Shown: positions 32,923 to 44,733, counted from the stretch's first letter. The stretch: DNA of 64,000 bases from Marinomonas rhizomae (GCF_024397855.1 NZ_CP073343.1:4092001-4156000), one strand, 5' to 3'. Numbers and translations: made by a program. Notes: generated by a model not told the origin, from the sequence alone.

Positions 32923-33008
32923 AAGGAGGTTTCAACCGTTTAACTAGGTGGTTAAGAAAAAAGATTGTCAATTTTACAAAAAATACCGTTGAAGCTCCAT
33001 TTCAACTA

Positions 33009-33024
33009 CTGTAAAAATAGACAG
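33009..33024. promoter_or_regulatory. LexA box (SOS operator) for uvrA
   Basis: CTGTAAAAATAGACAG matches the gammaproteobacterial LexA consensus CTGT-N8-ACAG exactly. It lies 56 bases before uvrA and overlaps a -10-like TAAAAA (33012-33017) that pairs with TTGAAG at 32989. LexA would repress uvrA, and perhaps the divergent MFS-ssb unit. Confidence 0.85.
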
Positions 33025-33079
33025 TTATTTAATTTACTGACAGATTTCTATCTGTTGATCGACTTCACATTGGAGACTC

Positions 33080-35902
33080 ATGGATACCATTACCATACGC
33101 GGGGCCCGCACACACAATTTAAAAAATGTGGACCTAGACATCCCAAGAGACAAACTTGTGGTGATTACTGGCCTATCCGGCTCAGGTAAATCCTCTCTCG
33201 CCTTTGACACTTTATACGCCGAAGGACAACGTCGCTATGTAGAATCCCTTTCGACATACGCTAGACAGTTTTTGTCCATGATGGAAAAACCAGACATAGA
33301 CCACATTGAAGGCCTTTCTCCTGCTATTTCAATCGAGCAAAAATCAACTTCTCATAACCCACGATCAACAGTCGGTACAATAACAGAAATATACGATTAT
33401 CTACGATTGTTATTTGCCCGCGCAGGACAACCACGCTGCCCAGATCATGGTGAGCCATTAGAGGCGCAAACCATATCACAAATGGTCGATAAAGTTATAT
33501 CGCTCCCAGAAGAAACTAAGATGATGCTGCTAGCCCCTATCGTCAAAGATCGAAAAGGTGAGCACTTACATACCATTAGTGATCTGCTTTCTAAGGGGTT
33601 TATTCGCGCTAGAATTGATGGCATTGTCGTTGATCTAGACGATGCGCCAATATTAGAAAAAAATAAGAAACATACTATTGAAGTGGTCATTGACCGCTTT
33701 AAGGTACGTTCTGACCTCCAACTGCGCTTGGCAGAGTCTTTCGAAACTTGCCTTGGTCTCTCTGATGGTATCGCCAAAGTCATCAATATGGATGACGAAA
33801 AAGAAGAATATATTTTCTCTAGTAAATTTGCCTGTCCAGTTTGTGGCTACAGCTTAACCGAACTAGAGCCTCGACTTTTTTCGTTCAACAACCCAAATGG
33901 CGCTTGTCAGACTTGTGACGGTTTAGGCACTCATCAGATGTTCGATCCAGATCGAATCATTCAAGACGAGACACTCACACTTGCTGAAGGTGCCATCCGA
34001 GGCTGGGGCCGACGTAGCATCTTTTATTATCAACAACTGAGTGCGCTAGCGAAACATTACGGATTCGACATTGAGTCAAGATATAAAGACATTCCTAGTG
34101 ACTTTAAAAAGCGAATTCTGCATGGCTCAGGAAAAGACAAGATAGATTTCATTTACATCAATGAACGTGGCGATAAAATGACGCGCTCACACTCATTTGA
34201 AGGCGTTATTCCAAACCTACAGCGCCGCTACCATGAAACAGAATCGGACAGCGTACGTGACGACCTCTCACAATACATCAGCATTCAGCCTTGTCCAGAT
34301 TGTCATGGCTCTCGATTGAATCGATCCGCTCGTAACGTCTTCATTGCTGAGCAAACGCTTCCAGAAGTGGTGACTTATCCAATCGCAGAATGCTTGAAGT
34401 ATTTCGAAACACTAGAGCTTCCAGGGTCACGCGGTGAAATCGCCTCTAAAATCCTTAAAGAGATTCGTGACCGCTTAACCTTCTTGGTAAACGTAGGCTT
34501 GGACTATCTAACTTTAGACCGTAAAGCAGACTCATTATCAGGCGGTGAAGCACAGCGAATCAGACTTGCTAGCCAAATAGGTGCCGGCCTAGTAGGCGTA
34601 ATGTACATCCTAGATGAGCCTTCCATTGGTCTGCATCAACGCGATAATGAACGACTCATCGCCACACTAACCAGACTCCGAGATTTGGGAAATACCGTTA
34701 TTGTGGTAGAGCATGATGAAGACGCGATTCGTATTGCAGACTTTGTTGTCGATATTGGCCCAGGCGCTGGTGTTCACGGTGGTCAAATCATTGCAAGTGG
34801 CACACCTCAGGATATTATGGATTGTCCTGAATCCGTTACTGGGCAATTCCTAACGGGCAAACGTAAAATTGAAATACCTCCCATTCGCCATCAAGCAAAA
34901 GACAAACAATTCCTCAAGCTGATAGGCGCAACAGGCAATAACTTAAATACTGTTGATCTCAACATCCCTGTTGGAGTAATGACCTGTATAACCGGCGTTT
35001 CAGGTTCTGGTAAGTCGACTCTAGTAAATGGCACTCTATATCCTCTTGCTGCAACGGCACTCAATGGCGCAACCACATTAAAAGCGGCACCACACGAGCG
35101 TATAGAGGGACTAGATTTATTCGACAAGTGTGTAGACATTGACCAAAGCCCTATTGGTCGGACGCCAAGATCCAACCCTGCTACCTACACGGGTATTTTT
35201 ACTCCAATGAGAGAGCTCTTCTCGGCAACACAAGAGTCTCGTTCACGTGGTTATAAACCGGGCAGATTCAGTTTTAACGTCAAAGGCGGCCGCTGTGAGG
35301 CCTGCCAAGGTGATGGTGTCATTAAAGTAGAAATGCACTTTCTTCCTGACGTCTATGTGCCATGTGATACCTGCAAAGGCAAACGCTACAATCGTGAAAC
35401 ATTAGAGATCCATTACAAAGGCAAGAACATTCACGAGTGCTTAGATATGACGATTGAAGATGCTCGAGAGTTTTTTGATCCAGTCCCTTCTATTGCAAGA
35501 AAACTGCAAACCTTAATGGATGTGGGCTTAGGTTACATCCGCCTTGGGCAAGCAGCCACAACGCTGTCTGGTGGCGAAGCACAGCGGGTTAAACTCGCAA
35601 AAGAACTATCTAAACGCGACACAGGCACAACGCTCTACATTTTAGATGAGCCGACAACAGGACTACACTTTGCGGATATAGAACAACTGCTCAAAGTGCT
35701 TCATCGCCTAAGAGATCACGGCAATACAGTCGTTGTCATTGAACACAACCTTGATGTAATAAAAACTGCTGATTGGATTGTTGACTTAGGCCCAGAAGGG
35801 GGCAGCGGTGGCGGCTACATTGTCGCTGAAGGAACGCCGGAAGAAGTTGCTCAAGCTGAAAAATCTCATACTGGTCGCTTCTTAAAACAAATGCTTAATT
35901 AG
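33080..35902 (+). CDS. uvrA: Excinuclease ABC subunit A
   Basis: 940-residue damage-recognition ATPase of nucleotide excision repair, same length as E. coli UvrA. Two ABC modules: GLSGSGKSS (31-39) with [13 protein letters not shown] and ILDEPSIGL, then [10 protein letters not shown] with [12 protein letters not shown] and ILDEPTTGL. Two zinc modules of CxxC pairs, CPVCG...CQTC and CEACQ...CDTC. Cytoplasmic, acts with UvrB and UvrC. Preceded by a LexA box, so SOS-induced. Confidence 0.99.
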   Translation: MDTITIRGARTHNLKNVDLDIPRDKLVVITGLSGSGKSSLAFDTLYAEGQRRYVESLSTYARQFLSMMEKPDIDHIEGLSPAISIEQKSTSHNPRSTVGTITEIYDYLRLLFARAGQPRCPDHGEPLEAQTISQMVDKVISLPEETKMMLLAPIVKDRKGEHLHTISDLLSKGFIRARIDGIVVDLDDAPILEKNKKHTIEVVIDRFKVRSDLQLRLAESFETCLGLSDGIAKVINMDDEKEEYIFSSKFACPVCGYSLTELEPRLFSFNNPNGACQTCDGLGTHQMFDPDRIIQDETLTLAEGAIRGWGRRSIFYYQQLSALAKHYGFDIESRYKDIPSDFKKRILHGSGKDKIDFIYINERGDKMTRSHSFEGVIPNLQRRYHETESDSVRDDLSQYISIQPCPDCHGSRLNRSARNVFIAEQTLPEVVTYPIAECLKYFETLELPGSRGEIASKILKEIRDRLTFLVNVGLDYLTLDRKADSLSGGEAQRIRLASQIGAGLVGVMYILDEPSIGLHQRDNERLIATLTRLRDLGNTVIVVEHDEDAIRIADFVVDIGPGAGVHGGQIIASGTPQDIMDCPESVTGQFLTGKRKIEIPPIRHQAKDKQFLKLIGATGNNLNTVDLNIPVGVMTCITGVSGSGKSTLVNGTLYPLAATALNGATTLKAAPHERIEGLDLFDKCVDIDQSPIGRTPRSNPATYTGIFTPMRELFSATQESRSRGYKPGRFSFNVKGGRCEACQGDGVIKVEMHFLPDVYVPCDTCKGKRYNRETLEIHYKGKNIHECLDMTIEDAREFFDPVPSIARKLQTLMDVGLGYIRLGQAATTLSGGEAQRVKLAKELSKRDTGTTLYILDEPTTGLHFADIEQLLKVLHRLRDHGNTVVVIEHNLDVIKTADWIVDLGPEGGSGGGYIVAEGTPEEVAQAEKSHTGRFLKQMLN

Positions 35903-35917
35903 CCCTTAGTCAAAAAT

Positions 35918-35958
35918 AAAATACCCGAGAAAAGCTTAACTTTTTCGGGTATTTTTTT
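35918..35958 (+). terminator. uvrA terminator
   Basis: ATACCCGA-GAAAAGCTTAAC... to TTTTTCGGGTAT followed by seven T. Classic hairpin 18 bases after the stop. Confidence 0.88.
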
Positions 35959-35991
35959 GTGTCTGACTATCATATCAGGTAATTTTTTTGC

Positions 35992-36026
35992 AAAAAAAAG
36001 CCGAGCTAATAGCTCGGCTTTTTATT
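35992..36026. terminator. alpha operon (rplQ) terminator
   Basis: A8-GCCGAGCTA-AT-AGCTCGGC-T5: perfect hairpin 12 bases after the rplQ stop on the minus strand; ends the long ribosomal protein block. Confidence 0.9.
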
Positions 36027-36037
36027 ACAAACTGATA

Positions 36038-36415
36038 TTACTCAGCGGCTTCTGTAACTGGACGATCGACCAATTCAACATAAGCCATAGGTGCGTTGTC
36101 ACCTGTGCGGAAGCCACATTTTAGAATGCGAACATAACCACCAGGGCGAGCTTGGTAACGAGGACCAAGTTCTGAGAACAATTTACCTACTGCATCTTTG
36201 CTACGAGTACGAGCAAAGGCAAGGCGACGATTCGCAACAGAATCAACTTTCGCCAATGTGATCAAAGGCTCAGCAACACGACGCAATTCTTTAGCTTTCG
36301 GCAACGTAGTTTTAATAACTTCGTGTTCGAACAAAGAAGCAGCCATGTTTTTAAACATCGCTTTACGATGTGAGCTAGTACGGTTTAAGTGACGTCCACT
36401 CTTACGATGACGCAT
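36038..36415 (-). CDS. rplQ: 50S ribosomal protein L17
   Basis: 125-residue L17 at the polypeptide exit region. It begins [20 protein letters not shown], with the family motif [20 protein letters not shown]. Last gene of the alpha operon, 42 bases after rpoA, followed by a terminator. Confidence 0.98.
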   Translation of the reverse strand: MRHRKSGRHLNRTSSHRKAMFKNMAASLFEHEVIKTTLPKAKELRRVAEPLITLAKVDSVANRRLAFARTRSKDAVGKLFSELGPRYQARPGGYVRILKCGFRTGDNAPMAYVELVDRPVTEAAE

Positions 36416-36457
36416 TTTACATTCCTTACCAAACTACGGTGGTCAGGGAACAATGAC

Positions 36458-37462
36458 CTAGCGAGCTAGAACTTTGCTATCGTCTTTCAAACTAGCCGGT
36501 GGCCAATTCTCTAAACGCATTCCCAAAGACAAACCACGCTGTGCTAAAACATCTTTGATTTCAGTTAACGACTTCTTACCTAGGTTAGGCGTCTTAAGAA
36601 GCTCAACCTCAGTACGTTGAATCAAATCACCGATGTAATAAATGTTCTCTGCTTTTAAACAGTTAGCACTGCGAACGGTCAATTCAAGATCATCAACCGG
36701 GCGTAGCAAAATTGGATCAATCTCATCCTCTTCTTCTACAACAGGTGCTTCGCTTTCGCTTTCAAGGGCGACAAAAACCGCGATTTGCTGTTGTAAAATA
36801 GTCGCTGCACGACGAATTGCTTCTTCAGGGTCGATAGTACCATTAGATTCGATGTCTAAGACTAGCTTATCTAAATCTGTACGCTGCTCTACACGAGCAT
36901 TATCGACACTGTACGCAACACGGCGAACAGGGCTGAATGAGGCATCCAGTTGCAAGCGACCGATTGGACGAGTCTCATCGTCGCCAGCAACACGAGCATC
37001 AGCAGGCTCATAACCACGGCCACGAGCGACTTTGATCTGCATAGTTAACTCTGCAGTGTCATCCAAGTGCGCAATAACATGATCCGGGTTAGCGATCTCT
37101 GCATCAGCAACCAACTGGATATCTCCAGCTGTTACGATACCAGGACCTTTTTTACTTAGAGTAAGAGTTGCTTCATCTTGCCCGTGTAGAGCGATCGCAA
37201 CTCCTTTCAGGTTAAGAAGAATTTCAATTACATCTTCTTTAACCCCTTCGATTGCGCTGTATTCGTGTAATACACCGTCGATTTCGACTTCAACAATCGC
37301 ACAACCTGGCATTGAAGAAAGCAGGATACGGCGCAGTGCGTTACCTAAAGTATGACCAAAACCACGTTCTAGTGGTTGCAGTGTAACTTTAGCGCGACAG
37401 TTGCCTAATTCCTGAACTTCAATGTTGCGTGGGGTTAACAATTCGCTCACTGAACGCTGCAT
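36458..37462 (-). CDS. rpoA: RNA polymerase subunit alpha
   Basis: 334 residues (E. coli 329). The N-terminal domain for assembly contains [20 protein letters not shown]. The acidic linker ([17 protein letters not shown]) is followed by the C-terminal domain that contacts UP elements and activators ([31 protein letters not shown]). Located in the alpha operon between rpsD and rplQ. Its UP-element binding is relevant to the rrn promoter at 9186-9257. Confidence 0.99.
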   Translation of the reverse strand: MQRSVSELLTPRNIEVQELGNCRAKVTLQPLERGFGHTLGNALRRILLSSMPGCAIVEVEIDGVLHEYSAIEGVKEDVIEILLNLKGVAIALHGQDEATLTLSKKGPGIVTAGDIQLVADAEIANPDHVIAHLDDTAELTMQIKVARGRGYEPADARVAGDDETRPIGRLQLDASFSPVRRVAYSVDNARVEQRTDLDKLVLDIESNGTIDPEEAIRRAATILQQQIAVFVALESESEAPVVEEEDEIDPILLRPVDDLELTVRSANCLKAENIYYIGDLIQRTEVELLKTPNLGKKSLTEIKDVLAQRGLSLGMRLENWPPASLKDDSKVLAR

Positions 37463-37495
37463 AGATCCACCTATTTCTTAATCCTAATCACCGAC

Positions 37496-38116
37496 TTACT
37501 TAGAGTAAAGTTCGACAATTAGGTTCTCATTAATTTCAGCTGATAAATCGGCACGTTCTGGAACAGCTTTGTAAGTTGCTTCCAGTTTAGTTGAATCAAC
37601 TTCGATCCAATGGATCGGTGCACGACCTTTAGATAGCTCTAGTGCGCTTTGTACACGCAATTGCTTCTTAGCTTTTTCACGGATAGACACAACGTCACCA
37701 GCTTTAACTTGGTAAGACGGAATGTTAACCGTAGCGCCATTAACTAGAATGCCTTTATGGCCAACTAGCTGACGAGCTTCTGCACGTGTAGAACCAAAAC
37801 CTGCGCGGTATACAACGTTATCTAAACGTGATTCCAAAAGTTGCAGAAGGTTTTCACCAGTTGCACCTTTAAGACGAGCAGCAGATTTGTAGTAATTACG
37901 AAATTGCTTTTCAAGAACGCCGTACATACGACGTACTTTTTGTTTCTCACGTAATTGTAAGCCGTAATCAGAAAGACGACCGCGACGTGCACCGTGCACA
38001 CCAGGAACCGTTTCTACTTTACATTTCGACTCAAGAGCGCGTGAACCGCTCTTCAATTGCAAGTCGGTACCTTCACGACGAGACAACTTACAAGTTGGAC
38101 CTATATAACGAGCCAT
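37496..38116 (-). CDS. rpsD: 30S ribosomal protein S4
   Basis: 206-residue primary 16S-binding protein and, in E. coli, translational repressor of the alpha operon. [19 protein letters not shown] start, S4 RNA-binding domain with [25 protein letters not shown]. Only Cys9 of the N-terminal zinc-binding set remains, so this is a zinc-free (C-) form. Confidence 0.98.
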   Translation of the reverse strand: MARYIGPTCKLSRREGTDLQLKSGSRALESKCKVETVPGVHGARRGRLSDYGLQLREKQKVRRMYGVLEKQFRNYYKSAARLKGATGENLLQLLESRLDNVVYRAGFGSTRAEARQLVGHKGILVNGATVNIPSYQVKAGDVVSIREKAKKQLRVQSALELSKGRAPIHWIEVDSTKLEATYKAVPERADLSAEINENLIVELYSK

Positions 38117-38132
38117 GTATCTGTCTCCTCAA

Positions 38133-38525
38133 TTAAACGCGACGTTTCTTAGGTGGACGACAACCGTTGTGCGGAATTGGCGTCACATCTGTGATGTTAT
38201 TGATACGCAAGCCCAATGCATTTAATGCACGAACTGCGGACTCACGACCAGGACCAGGGCCCTTAATCATTACGTCAACGTTTTTAAGGCCGAACTCTTG
38301 TGCGACAGTACCGGCACGTTCCGCTGCTACTTGAGCTGCGAAAGGAGTACTTTTACGAGATCCGCGAAAACCAGAACCACCGGCAGTAGCCCAAGACAAA
38401 GCATTGCCTTGGCGGTCAGTGATAGTCACGATCGTGTTATTAAATGACGCGTGTACATGAGCAACACCGTCGACGACCGTCTTTTTGACTTTTTTCTTGG
38501 TGTTGCGCGTAGCTGGCTTAGCCAT
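38133..38525 (-). CDS. rpsK: 30S ribosomal protein S11
   Basis: 130-residue platform protein contacting the E-site and mRNA exit. [20 protein letters not shown] and the C-terminal [16 protein letters not shown] are diagnostic. Sixteen bases upstream of rpsD. Confidence 0.98.
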
Positions 38526-38589
38526 ATTGCACTTTCCTATTTAATGCTCAGCTCTAGCAAACTTGTGGCTAGAGCGAAACGCGTTTAAA

Positions 38590-38946
38590 TTACTTACGAA
38601 TAGGCTTACGAGGGCCTTTTCGTGTACGAGCGTTCGTTTTGGTACGTTGACCACGAACTGGTAGGCTGCGGCGATGACGAATCCCGCGATTACAACCTAG
38701 GTCCATCAAACGTTTGATAGACATACTGACTTCACGACGTAAGTCACCCTCTACAGTATACTTAGCAACTTCGCCACGAAGTTCATCAAGGATATCATCA
38801 CTTAATGAACCGATTTTCGCAGTTTCAGCAACACCTGTAGCAGCGCAGATAGCGCGTGAACGAGTGCGACCAATTCCGAAGATGTAAGTCAGAGAAATGA
38901 CCGCATGTTTATTGTCAGGAATATTGACACCGGCTATACGAGCCAT
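38590..38946 (-). CDS. rpsM: 30S ribosomal protein S13
   Basis: 118-residue head protein contacting the P-site tRNA and 50[22 protein letters not shown] start, helix-two-turn-helix with [13 protein letters not shown], basic tail [13 protein letters not shown]. First gene of the alpha operon, 68 bases below a promoter-like element. Confidence 0.98.
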   Translation of the reverse strand: MARIAGVNIPDNKHAVISLTYIFGIGRTRSRAICAATGVAETAKIGSLSDDILDELRGEVAKYTVEGDLRREVSMSIKRLMDLGCNRGIRHRRSLPVRGQRTKTNARTRKGPRKPIRK

Positions 38947-39013
38947 TCACTTTACTCCGTTGTTATTGATGATTATATGTTAATTCATCACTTTACTATC
39001 ATGAGGGCGGCTG

Positions 39014-39042
39014 ATTATGCCTATCTTTAGGACATAAATCAA
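39014..39042 (-). promoter_or_regulatory. alpha operon promoter
   Basis: -35 TTGATT (39037-39042), a 17-bp spacer, -10 CATAAT (39014-39019), then the GC-rich discriminator CAGCCGCCCTC. It lies in the 128-bp gap between rpmJ and rpsM. The resulting leader of about 60 nt would be the place for S4 control. Confidence 0.7.
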
Positions 39043-39074
39043 CCACCCTTTCCCATCATCGAGCGAACTCGCTA

Positions 39075-39188
39075 TTAACCTTGACGCTGTTTGTGACGAG
39101 GCTCAATGCAAATCACTCGAACTGAACCGTTACGACGAACGATTTTGCAGTTACGACAGATTTTCTTTACAGATGCACGTACTTTCAT
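39075..39188 (-). CDS. rpmJ: 50S ribosomal protein L36
   Basis: 37-residue protein, too short for usual gene lists. It reads [20 protein letters not shown] and ends in PRHKQRQG. Zinc ligands C11, C14, C27 and H32 are intact, so this is the zinc-binding (C+) paralog. It starts 19 bases after the secY stop; its own stop is followed by the alpha promoter region. Last gene of the spc operon. Confidence 0.97.
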   Translation of the reverse strand: MKVRASVKKICRNCKIVRRNGSVRVICIEPRHKQRQG

Positions 39189-39207
39189 GTTCAACTCCAA
39201 CCTACGC

Positions 39208-40539
39208 TTAACGCATTAGGCCATTTGGACCATAACCAGTCAGATTAGATTTCTTCATTAATGATTCGTATTGCTGACTCATCAAATGACTTTGAACTTG
39301 CGACATAAAGTCCATGACAACTACCACTACGATTAACATAGAAGTACCGCCAAAGTAGAATGGAACATTCCACGCAACAACAAAGAACTGAGGCATCAGA
39401 GACACTAGAGTGATGTATAAAGCACCAAACAGTGTCAAACGAGTCATTACACCATCAATATATCGAGCTGTATGATCGCCTGGACGAATACCCGGCAAGA
39501 ACGCACCGGATTTTTTCAAGTTATCTGCCACATCTTTAGGGTTGAACACTAGCGCCGTATAGAAGAAGCAAAAGAAAACAATTGCTATCGCAAACAACAG
39601 CACATAAAGCGGTTGCCCAGGAGCTAGAGCCAAAGAGATATTTTGCAACCATTCCATTCCTTCACCTTGACCAAACCATTGTCCGATCGAAGCTGGGAAC
39701 AAAAGGATACTTGAAGCAAATATAGGTGGGATTACACCAGCCATATTTACTTTAAGAGGCAAATGACTCTTTTGTGCAGCAAATACTTTTTTGCCTTGTT
39801 GGCGTTTTGCATAATTAACCGTAATGCGACGTTGACCACGTTCGATGAAAACAACGAATGCAATAGTCGCAATGGCAAGTATACCAATCAACAACAAAGC
39901 TAAAATATTGATATCGCCTTGACGAGCCGACTCAAATGAACGGCCTAAAGCAGAAGGCAAGCCAGCAACGATACCGGCAAAGATAAGAATGGATATACCA
40001 TTACCAATACCTTTTTCAGTAACCTGCTCACCTAACCACATCAAGAAAACAGTACCAGCAACAAGTGTCACAACAGCAACAGCATAGAATTCCATGCCAC
40101 TACTAAATGAGATCCCTTGACTTGCCAAGCCAACCGCCATACTGGCAGACTGAACAAGGGCAAGAAGTACAGTACCGTAACGGGTGTACTGAGTAATCTT
40201 GCGACGACCCGCTTCACCCTCTTTCTTCAACTGCTCTAGCTGCGGACTCACAACCGTCAATAACTGCATAATAATAGAGGCAGAAATATAGGGCAAAATC
40301 CCAAGCGCAAAAATACTCATGCGCTCAAGCGCGCCCCCTGAGAATACGTTAAATAAACTCAGAATAGTGCCTTCATTTTGATCAAACAACGCAGATAACC
40401 TGTCAGGATTAATACCCGGAACAGGAATGTGCGCACCGATTCGGTATACAATAATTGCTAGAAACACAAAACGAATACGAGACCAAAGCTCGCCTAAACC
40501 GTTTTGCATGCCAGCTGGTAGTGAGCCACGCTTTGCCAT
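39208..40539 (-). CDS. secY: Protein translocase subunit SecY
   Basis: 443-residue core channel of the Sec translocon with ten membrane segments. It shows the plug region after TM1 ([14 protein letters not shown]), the C4-C6 cytosolic loops ([19 protein letters not shown]), and [13 protein letters not shown] in C5. Directly after the rplO stop with no gap, typical of spc operon coupling. Confidence 0.99.
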   Translation of the reverse strand: MAKRGSLPAGMQNGLGELWSRIRFVFLAIIVYRIGAHIPVPGINPDRLSALFDQNEGTILSLFNVFSGGALERMSIFALGILPYISASIIMQLLTVVSPQLEQLKKEGEAGRRKITQYTRYGTVLLALVQSASMAVGLASQGISFSSGMEFYAVAVVTLVAGTVFLMWLGEQVTEKGIGNGISILIFAGIVAGLPSALGRSFESARQGDINILALLLIGILAIATIAFVVFIERGQRRITVNYAKRQQGKKVFAAQKSHLPLKVNMAGVIPPIFASSILLFPASIGQWFGQGEGMEWLQNISLALAPGQPLYVLLFAIAIVFFCFFYTALVFNPKDVADNLKKSGAFLPGIRPGDHTARYIDGVMTRLTLFGALYITLVSLMPQFFVVAWNVPFYFGGTSMLIVVVVVMDFMSQVQSHLMSQQYESLMKKSNLTGYGPNGLMR

Positions 40540-40974
40540 TTATTCCTCGACTTTTCCGCCAGCTGCTTCAATAGCGGCACGAGCACCTTTAGTCACTTTA
40601 AGACCACGAACTGTGACAGCTTTGTCGATAGAACCAGACAAAATTACACGAGCAGTCTTAATTTGATGACCTAGAATGTCGGCGCTTTTAAGAGCAGCCA
40701 AATCTACAACTTCAGCATTTACAGCAGCAAGCTCGTTTAAACGAACCTCAGCAACATACTTTGCCTGACGTGAAGTGAAACCGAATTTTGGCAGACGACG
40801 CTGCAAAGGCATTTGACCACCTTCAAAACCAGGTTTTACTGAGCCACCAGAACGAGATTTAAGACCTTTATGGCCTCGTCCGCCGGTTTTGCCCAAGCCG
40901 CTACCAATGCCGCGACCAACACGTTTAGGAGCATGCTTGCTACCTTCGCCAGGACGAAGTGTATTTAAGAACAT
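40540..40974 (-). CDS. rplO: 50S ribosomal protein L15
   Basis: 144-residue L15 with the Gly-rich N-terminal arm ([20 protein letters not shown]) and [19 protein letters not shown]. Late assembly protein. Stop directly abuts secY. Confidence 0.98.
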   Translation of the reverse strand: MFLNTLRPGEGSKHAPKRVGRGIGSGLGKTGGRGHKGLKSRSGGSVKPGFEGGQMPLQRRLPKFGFTSRQAKYVAEVRLNELAAVNAEVVDLAALKSADILGHQIKTARVILSGSIDKAVTVRGLKVTKGARAAIEAAGGKVEE

Positions 40975-40975
40975 G

Positions 40976-41161
40976 TTATTCCCCTACCACTTTAACCATG
41001 TAATAAACTTTATTAACCATGCCACGTACAGAAGGAGTATCTTCCAACTCACGTGTTTGGCCAACTTTACGCAAACCCAAGCCTTTAACAGTTTCACGGT
41101 GCTTTGGAAGACGACCGATCGGGCTGCGGGTTAGTTGAACTGTGATGGTATTATTCGCCAT
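40976..41161 (-). CDS. rpmD: 50S ribosomal protein L30
   Basis: 61-residue L30; [19 protein letters not shown] is the family core. One base separates its stop from the rplO start. Confidence 0.97.
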   Translation of the reverse strand: MANNTITVQLTRSPIGRLPKHRETVKGLGLRKVGQTRELEDTPSVRGMVNKVYYMVKVVGE

Positions 41162-41167
41162 GACACA

Positions 41168-41668
41168 TTACCCCAAAATTTGATCGACTGACTTACCGCG
41201 TTTAGCCGCGATTTGTTCAGGTGCTTTCATATCCTGCAAACCTTTGATCGTAGCGCGAACTACGTTTACTGGGTTTGTAGAACCGTAACATTTCGCCAAA
41301 ACGTTGTGAACGCCAGCGATTTCTAGAACCGCACGCATTGCACCACCGGCGATGATACCGGTACCTTGAGACGCAGGCTGCATGTAAACTTTAGATGCTC
41401 CGTGATTCGCTTTAACAGGATACTGAAGAGTATCGCCATCTAGCTTAACAGAAACCATGTTACGACGAGCTTGTTCCATTGCTTTTTGAATAGCTTGAGG
41501 AACTTCACGCGCTTTACCACGACCAAAGCCAACTTTACCTTTACCATCACCAACGACTGTCAAAGCTGTGAAAGAGAAGATACGACCACCCTTTACAACT
41601 TTAGCAACGCGGTTTACTTGTACTAGCTTCTCTTGGAGGTCGCTAGTTTGTTGATCATTAACTGCCAT
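41168..41668 (-). CDS. rpsE: 30S ribosomal protein S5
   Basis: 166-residue S5 near the decoding site and mRNA entry. The double-stranded RNA-binding region has [20 protein letters not shown], and [15 protein letters not shown] follows. Changes in S5 affect fidelity and spectinomycin response; no anomaly is seen. Confidence 0.98.
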   Translation of the reverse strand: MAVNDQQTSDLQEKLVQVNRVAKVVKGGRIFSFTALTVVGDGKGKVGFGRGKAREVPQAIQKAMEQARRNMVSVKLDGDTLQYPVKANHGASKVYMQPASQGTGIIAGGAMRAVLEIAGVHNVLAKCYGSTNPVNVVRATIKGLQDMKAPEQIAAKRGKSVDQILG

Positions 41669-41678
41669 TTGCTACCCC

Positions 41679-42029
41679 TTAGAACTCTAGACCGGCTTCA
41701 CGTGCAGCGTCAGCAAGAACTTGGACGCGGCCATGGTATTTGAAGCCAGAACGGTCGAAAGCGACCGAAGTGACACCTGCTTCTTTAGCGCGTGTAGCAA
41801 TCAAAGTACCGACTTCTTTAGCCGCTGTTTTGTTGCCTGTCGCTGAGCCACGAAGAGCTTCTTCAAGAGTAGAAGCACTAGCTAGTACTTTACTACCACA
41901 AGGAGAAATCACTTGAGCATACATATGGCGTGGTGTGCGATGTACAGTAAGACGATTCGCACCTAAGTCACGAATATGCAAACGAGCACGGCGTGCACGA
42001 CGAATCCGAGATTGTTTTTTAGTGTTCAT
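41679..42029 (-). CDS. rplR: 50S ribosomal protein L18
   Basis: 116-residue 5S-binding protein. [16 protein letters not shown] and the C-terminal [20 protein letters not shown] are diagnostic. Acts with L5 and 5S in the central protuberance. Confidence 0.98.
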   Translation of the reverse strand: MNTKKQSRIRRARRARLHIRDLGANRLTVHRTPRHMYAQVISPCGSKVLASASTLEEALRGSATGNKTAAKEVGTLIATRAKEAGVTSVAFDRSGFKYHGRVQVLADAAREAGLEF

Positions 42030-42039
42030 GAATGCCTAC

Positions 42040-42573
42040 CTACTTCTTCTTAGCTTCTTTACGACGAATTACTTCGTCAGAATAGCGAACACCTTTGCCT
42101 TTATATGGCTCTGGTGGACGGAAACCGCGAACTTCTGCAGCAACTTGACCAACGGCTTGTTTATCAATGCCACGGATCACAACTTCTGTTTGAGAAGCAC
42201 ATTCAGCTGTTACGCCTTCAGGAAGTTCGTAATCTACTGGGTGAGAGAAACCCAGAGATAGGTTAAGTACATTGCCTTTAAGCGCAGCACGGTAACCAAC
42301 ACCTTGAAGAAACAATCTTTTCTCGAAACCCTGACTAACACCAACAACCATGTTGTTAATCAAAGCACGAGTTGTACCAGCTAAGGCACGGCTTTGTTTT
42401 GCACCATCGCGCGCAGCGAAGGTGATAACATTTTCTTCTTTAGACACTTGTACGCTTGTGTGAACATTAAACTCTAAAGAACCTTTGCCGCCTTTAACAA
42501 CAACATTTTGTCCATTTAGGGTTAAATCTACACCACTAGGAAGCGTCACGGGACTATTAGCAACTCGAGACAT
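42040..42573 (-). CDS. rplF: 50S ribosomal protein L6
   Basis: 177-residue L6 with two repeated folds near the factor-binding site. [20 protein letters not shown] start and C-terminal [18 protein letters not shown] signature. Confidence 0.98.
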   Translation of the reverse strand: MSRVANSPVTLPSGVDLTLNGQNVVVKGGKGSLEFNVHTSVQVSKEENVITFAARDGAKQSRALAGTTRALINNMVVGVSQGFEKRLFLQGVGYRAALKGNVLNLSLGFSHPVDYELPEGVTAECASQTEVVIRGIDKQAVGQVAAEVRGFRPPEPYKGKGVRYSDEVIRRKEAKKK

Positions 42574-42581
42574 ACTAACTC

Positions 42582-42974
42582 CTAGAATACTGTGCAGATT
42601 ACTTCGCCACCGATACCAGCAGCACGAGCTGCACGGTCTGTCATCACACCTTTAGAGGTAGAGATGATTGCAACACCAAGGCCAGCTTCTACTTTTGGTA
42701 GAGCACTAGTGCCTTTGTATTGACGCAAACTTGGGCGAGATGCGCGTTTGATTTGTTCGATAACTGGCTTACCTTCGTAGTATTTCAACTCGATAGTAAG
42801 CGTCGGTTTTACTGCTTCGTCTACAGAAAAGTCACCTACGTAACCTTCTTCGCGTAGAACAGCAGCAATCGATGTCTTCATTTTTGATGAAGGCATACTC
42901 ACAGAGGTCTTTGCAGCCATCTGTGCATTACGAATACGTGTAAACATATCCGCAAGGGTATCTTGCATACTCAT
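42582..42974 (-). CDS. rpsH: 30S ribosomal protein S8
   Basis: 130-residue primary 16S-binding protein and, in E. coli, repressor of the spc operon. [18 protein letters not shown] start, C-terminal [20 protein letters not shown]. Separated from rpsN by an unusually long 129-bp gap that contains the hairpin GCTCGC...GCGAGC (43016-43042). Confidence 0.98.
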   Translation of the reverse strand: MSMQDTLADMFTRIRNAQMAAKTSVSMPSSKMKTSIAAVLREEGYVGDFSVDEAVKPTLTIELKYYEGKPVIEQIKRASRPSLRQYKGTSALPKVEAGLGVAIISTSKGVMTDRAARAAGIGGEVICTVF

Positions 42975-43103
42975 TTAAGAGCTCCTAATTTAAAAACCAT
43001 TGTGCAGCAAATAGAGCTCGCGCATAGTACACAGCAGCGAGCAGAATGTCCAGTATTTAGACACTCCACTCACTGCCATGTATTATGATCGCGCTCTACT
43101 TGC

Positions 43104-43409
43104 TTACCAACTAGCTTTCTTCAAGCCTGGTACGTCGCCACGCATCGCTGCTTCACGCAGTTTGATACGAGACAGACCGAAGCGACGGTATACACCGTGC
43201 GGACGACCTGTAATTTGGCAACGGTTACGTTGGCGTGAAGAAGATGAATCGCGTGGAAGCGCTTGCAATTTAAGCGTCGCTTCCCACTTTTCATCGTCCG
43301 ATGCATTAACGTCACTAATGATCGCCTTTAGAGCCGCACGCTTTTCAGCGAATTTAGCTACTAATTTGGTACGTTTTGCTTCGCGCTGAATCATTGATAT
43401 TTTAGCCAT
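43104..43409 (-). CDS. rpsN: 30S ribosomal protein S14
   Basis: 101-residue long, zinc-free S14 (no CxxC pair). It starts [17 protein letters not shown] and has the core [21 protein letters not shown], with one Cys only. Head protein of the 30S. Confidence 0.98.
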   Translation of the reverse strand: MAKISMIQREAKRTKLVAKFAEKRAALKAIISDVNASDDEKWEATLKLQALPRDSSSSRQRNRCQITGRPHGVYRRFGLSRIKLREAAMRGDVPGLKKASW

Positions 43410-43421
43410 GATTCCTACCTC

Positions 43422-43961
43422 TTATTTCTTGAAAGGGAAACTAAAGGCTGCTAGCAAAGCACGACCTTCTTCATCGGTACGAGCAGTCGTTGTAATGGTA
43501 ATATCCATACCACGTACACGATCTACTTTATCGTAATCGATCTCAGGGAAGATGATTTGCTCTTTAACACCCATACTGTAGTTACCACGACCGTCGAAAG
43601 ACTTAGGATTAAGTCCACGGAAGTCACGGATACGTGGAATAGCAACATCAACCAAACGGTCGAAGAAATCCCACATACGCTCGCCACGTAGAGTCACTTT
43701 ACAACCGATCGGGTAACCGTCACGGATTTTAAAGCCTGCTACTGATTTACGAGCCTTAGTCACTACAACTTTTTGGCCGCTAAGTGCTTCAAGATCATTT
43801 ACCGCATGCTCAAGAAGTTTCTTGTCTGCGATAGCTTCACCAACACCCATATTTAAAGTGATTTTAGTGATTTTAGGCACTTCCATCACATTCTTGTAGC
43901 TAAAATCTTCTGTAAGTTTTGCTACAACTTGATCTTTATAAACTTGCTTAAGTCTCGCCAT
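43422..43961 (-). CDS. rplE: 50S ribosomal protein L5
   Basis: 179-residue 5S-binding protein. Signature [21 protein letters not shown] and the P-site loop region [20 protein letters not shown]. Twelve bases upstream of rpsN. Confidence 0.98.
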   Translation of the reverse strand: MARLKQVYKDQVVAKLTEDFSYKNVMEVPKITKITLNMGVGEAIADKKLLEHAVNDLEALSGQKVVVTKARKSVAGFKIRDGYPIGCKVTLRGERMWDFFDRLVDVAIPRIRDFRGLNPKSFDGRGNYSMGVKEQIIFPEIDYDKVDRVRGMDITITTTARTDEEGRALLAAFSFPFKK

Positions 43962-43978
43962 GGCTATAATTCTCGCTC

Positions 43979-44296
43979 TTAGGCGTCGATCGCTTCACTA
44001 TTTGATTTAAAAACACGCACTTTCGTACCGTCTTCGTTCAATTTAAAGCCGACGCGATCCGCTTTACCAGTAGCATCGTTATAGATTGCTACATTGGAAA
44101 CCTGGATAGGTGCTTCTTGTTCAACGATACCACCAGTTGAACCCTTCATAGGGTTTGGTTTCTCGTGCTTCTTAACAGTGTTAATGCCAGAAACTAGAAC
44201 TCGGTTTTCGTCTACTACCTTAACAACTTTACCGCGCTTGCCTTTGTCTTTACCAGCAATTACGATAACTTCGTCGTTACGTTTGATCTTACGCAT
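43979..44296 (-). CDS. rplX: 50S ribosomal protein L24
   Basis: 105-residue assembly initiator with a KOW motif ([18 protein letters not shown]). Contacts 23S domain I near the exit. Confidence 0.98.
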   Translation of the reverse strand: MRKIKRNDEVIVIAGKDKGKRGKVVKVVDENRVLVSGINTVKKHEKPNPMKGSTGGIVEQEAPIQVSNVAIYNDATGKADRVGFKLNEDGTKVRVFKSNSEAIDA

Positions 44297-44313
44297 AATG
44301 TCCCCTCTCCCTC

Positions 44314-44682
44314 TTACAGCACTTCTGGTGCAAGAGAAACAATTTTCATGAACTGCTCTGTACGCAATTCACGTGTTACAGGGCCAAAGATACGAGTACC
44401 AATAGGCTGTCCTGAAGCATTCAATAGAACCGCTGAGTTTACATCAAAACGGATTACTGAACCATCAGAACGACGAACACCTTTCTTAGTTCTAACGACA
44501 ACTGCGTTAAGAACCTGCCCTTTTTTAACACGACCACGTGGGATCGCTTCTTTCACTGTGACCTTAATGATGTCACCGATAGCAGCATAACGACGATGTG
44601 AGCCACCCAGTACTTTAATACACTGAACACGCTTTGCGCCGCTGTTATCTGCTACATCAAGCATCGATTCTGTTTGAATCAT
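44314..44682 (-). CDS. rplN: 50S ribosomal protein L14
   Basis: 122-residue L14, [20 protein letters not shown] start and [15 protein letters not shown] core. First gene of the spc group; the 51-bp gap from rpsQ shows no clear promoter, so the S10 and spc groups may be one transcript. Confidence 0.98.
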   Translation of the reverse strand: MIQTESMLDVADNSGAKRVQCIKVLGGSHRRYAAIGDIIKVTVKEAIPRGRVKKGQVLNAVVVRTKKGVRRSDGSVIRFDVNSAVLLNASGQPIGTRIFGPVTRELRTEQFMKIVSLAPEVL

Positions 44683-44733
44683 TACTGCTCTCCAATCAAA
44701 TTAGATAACAAGTCTCACGAAGGAAGGAGCAGC

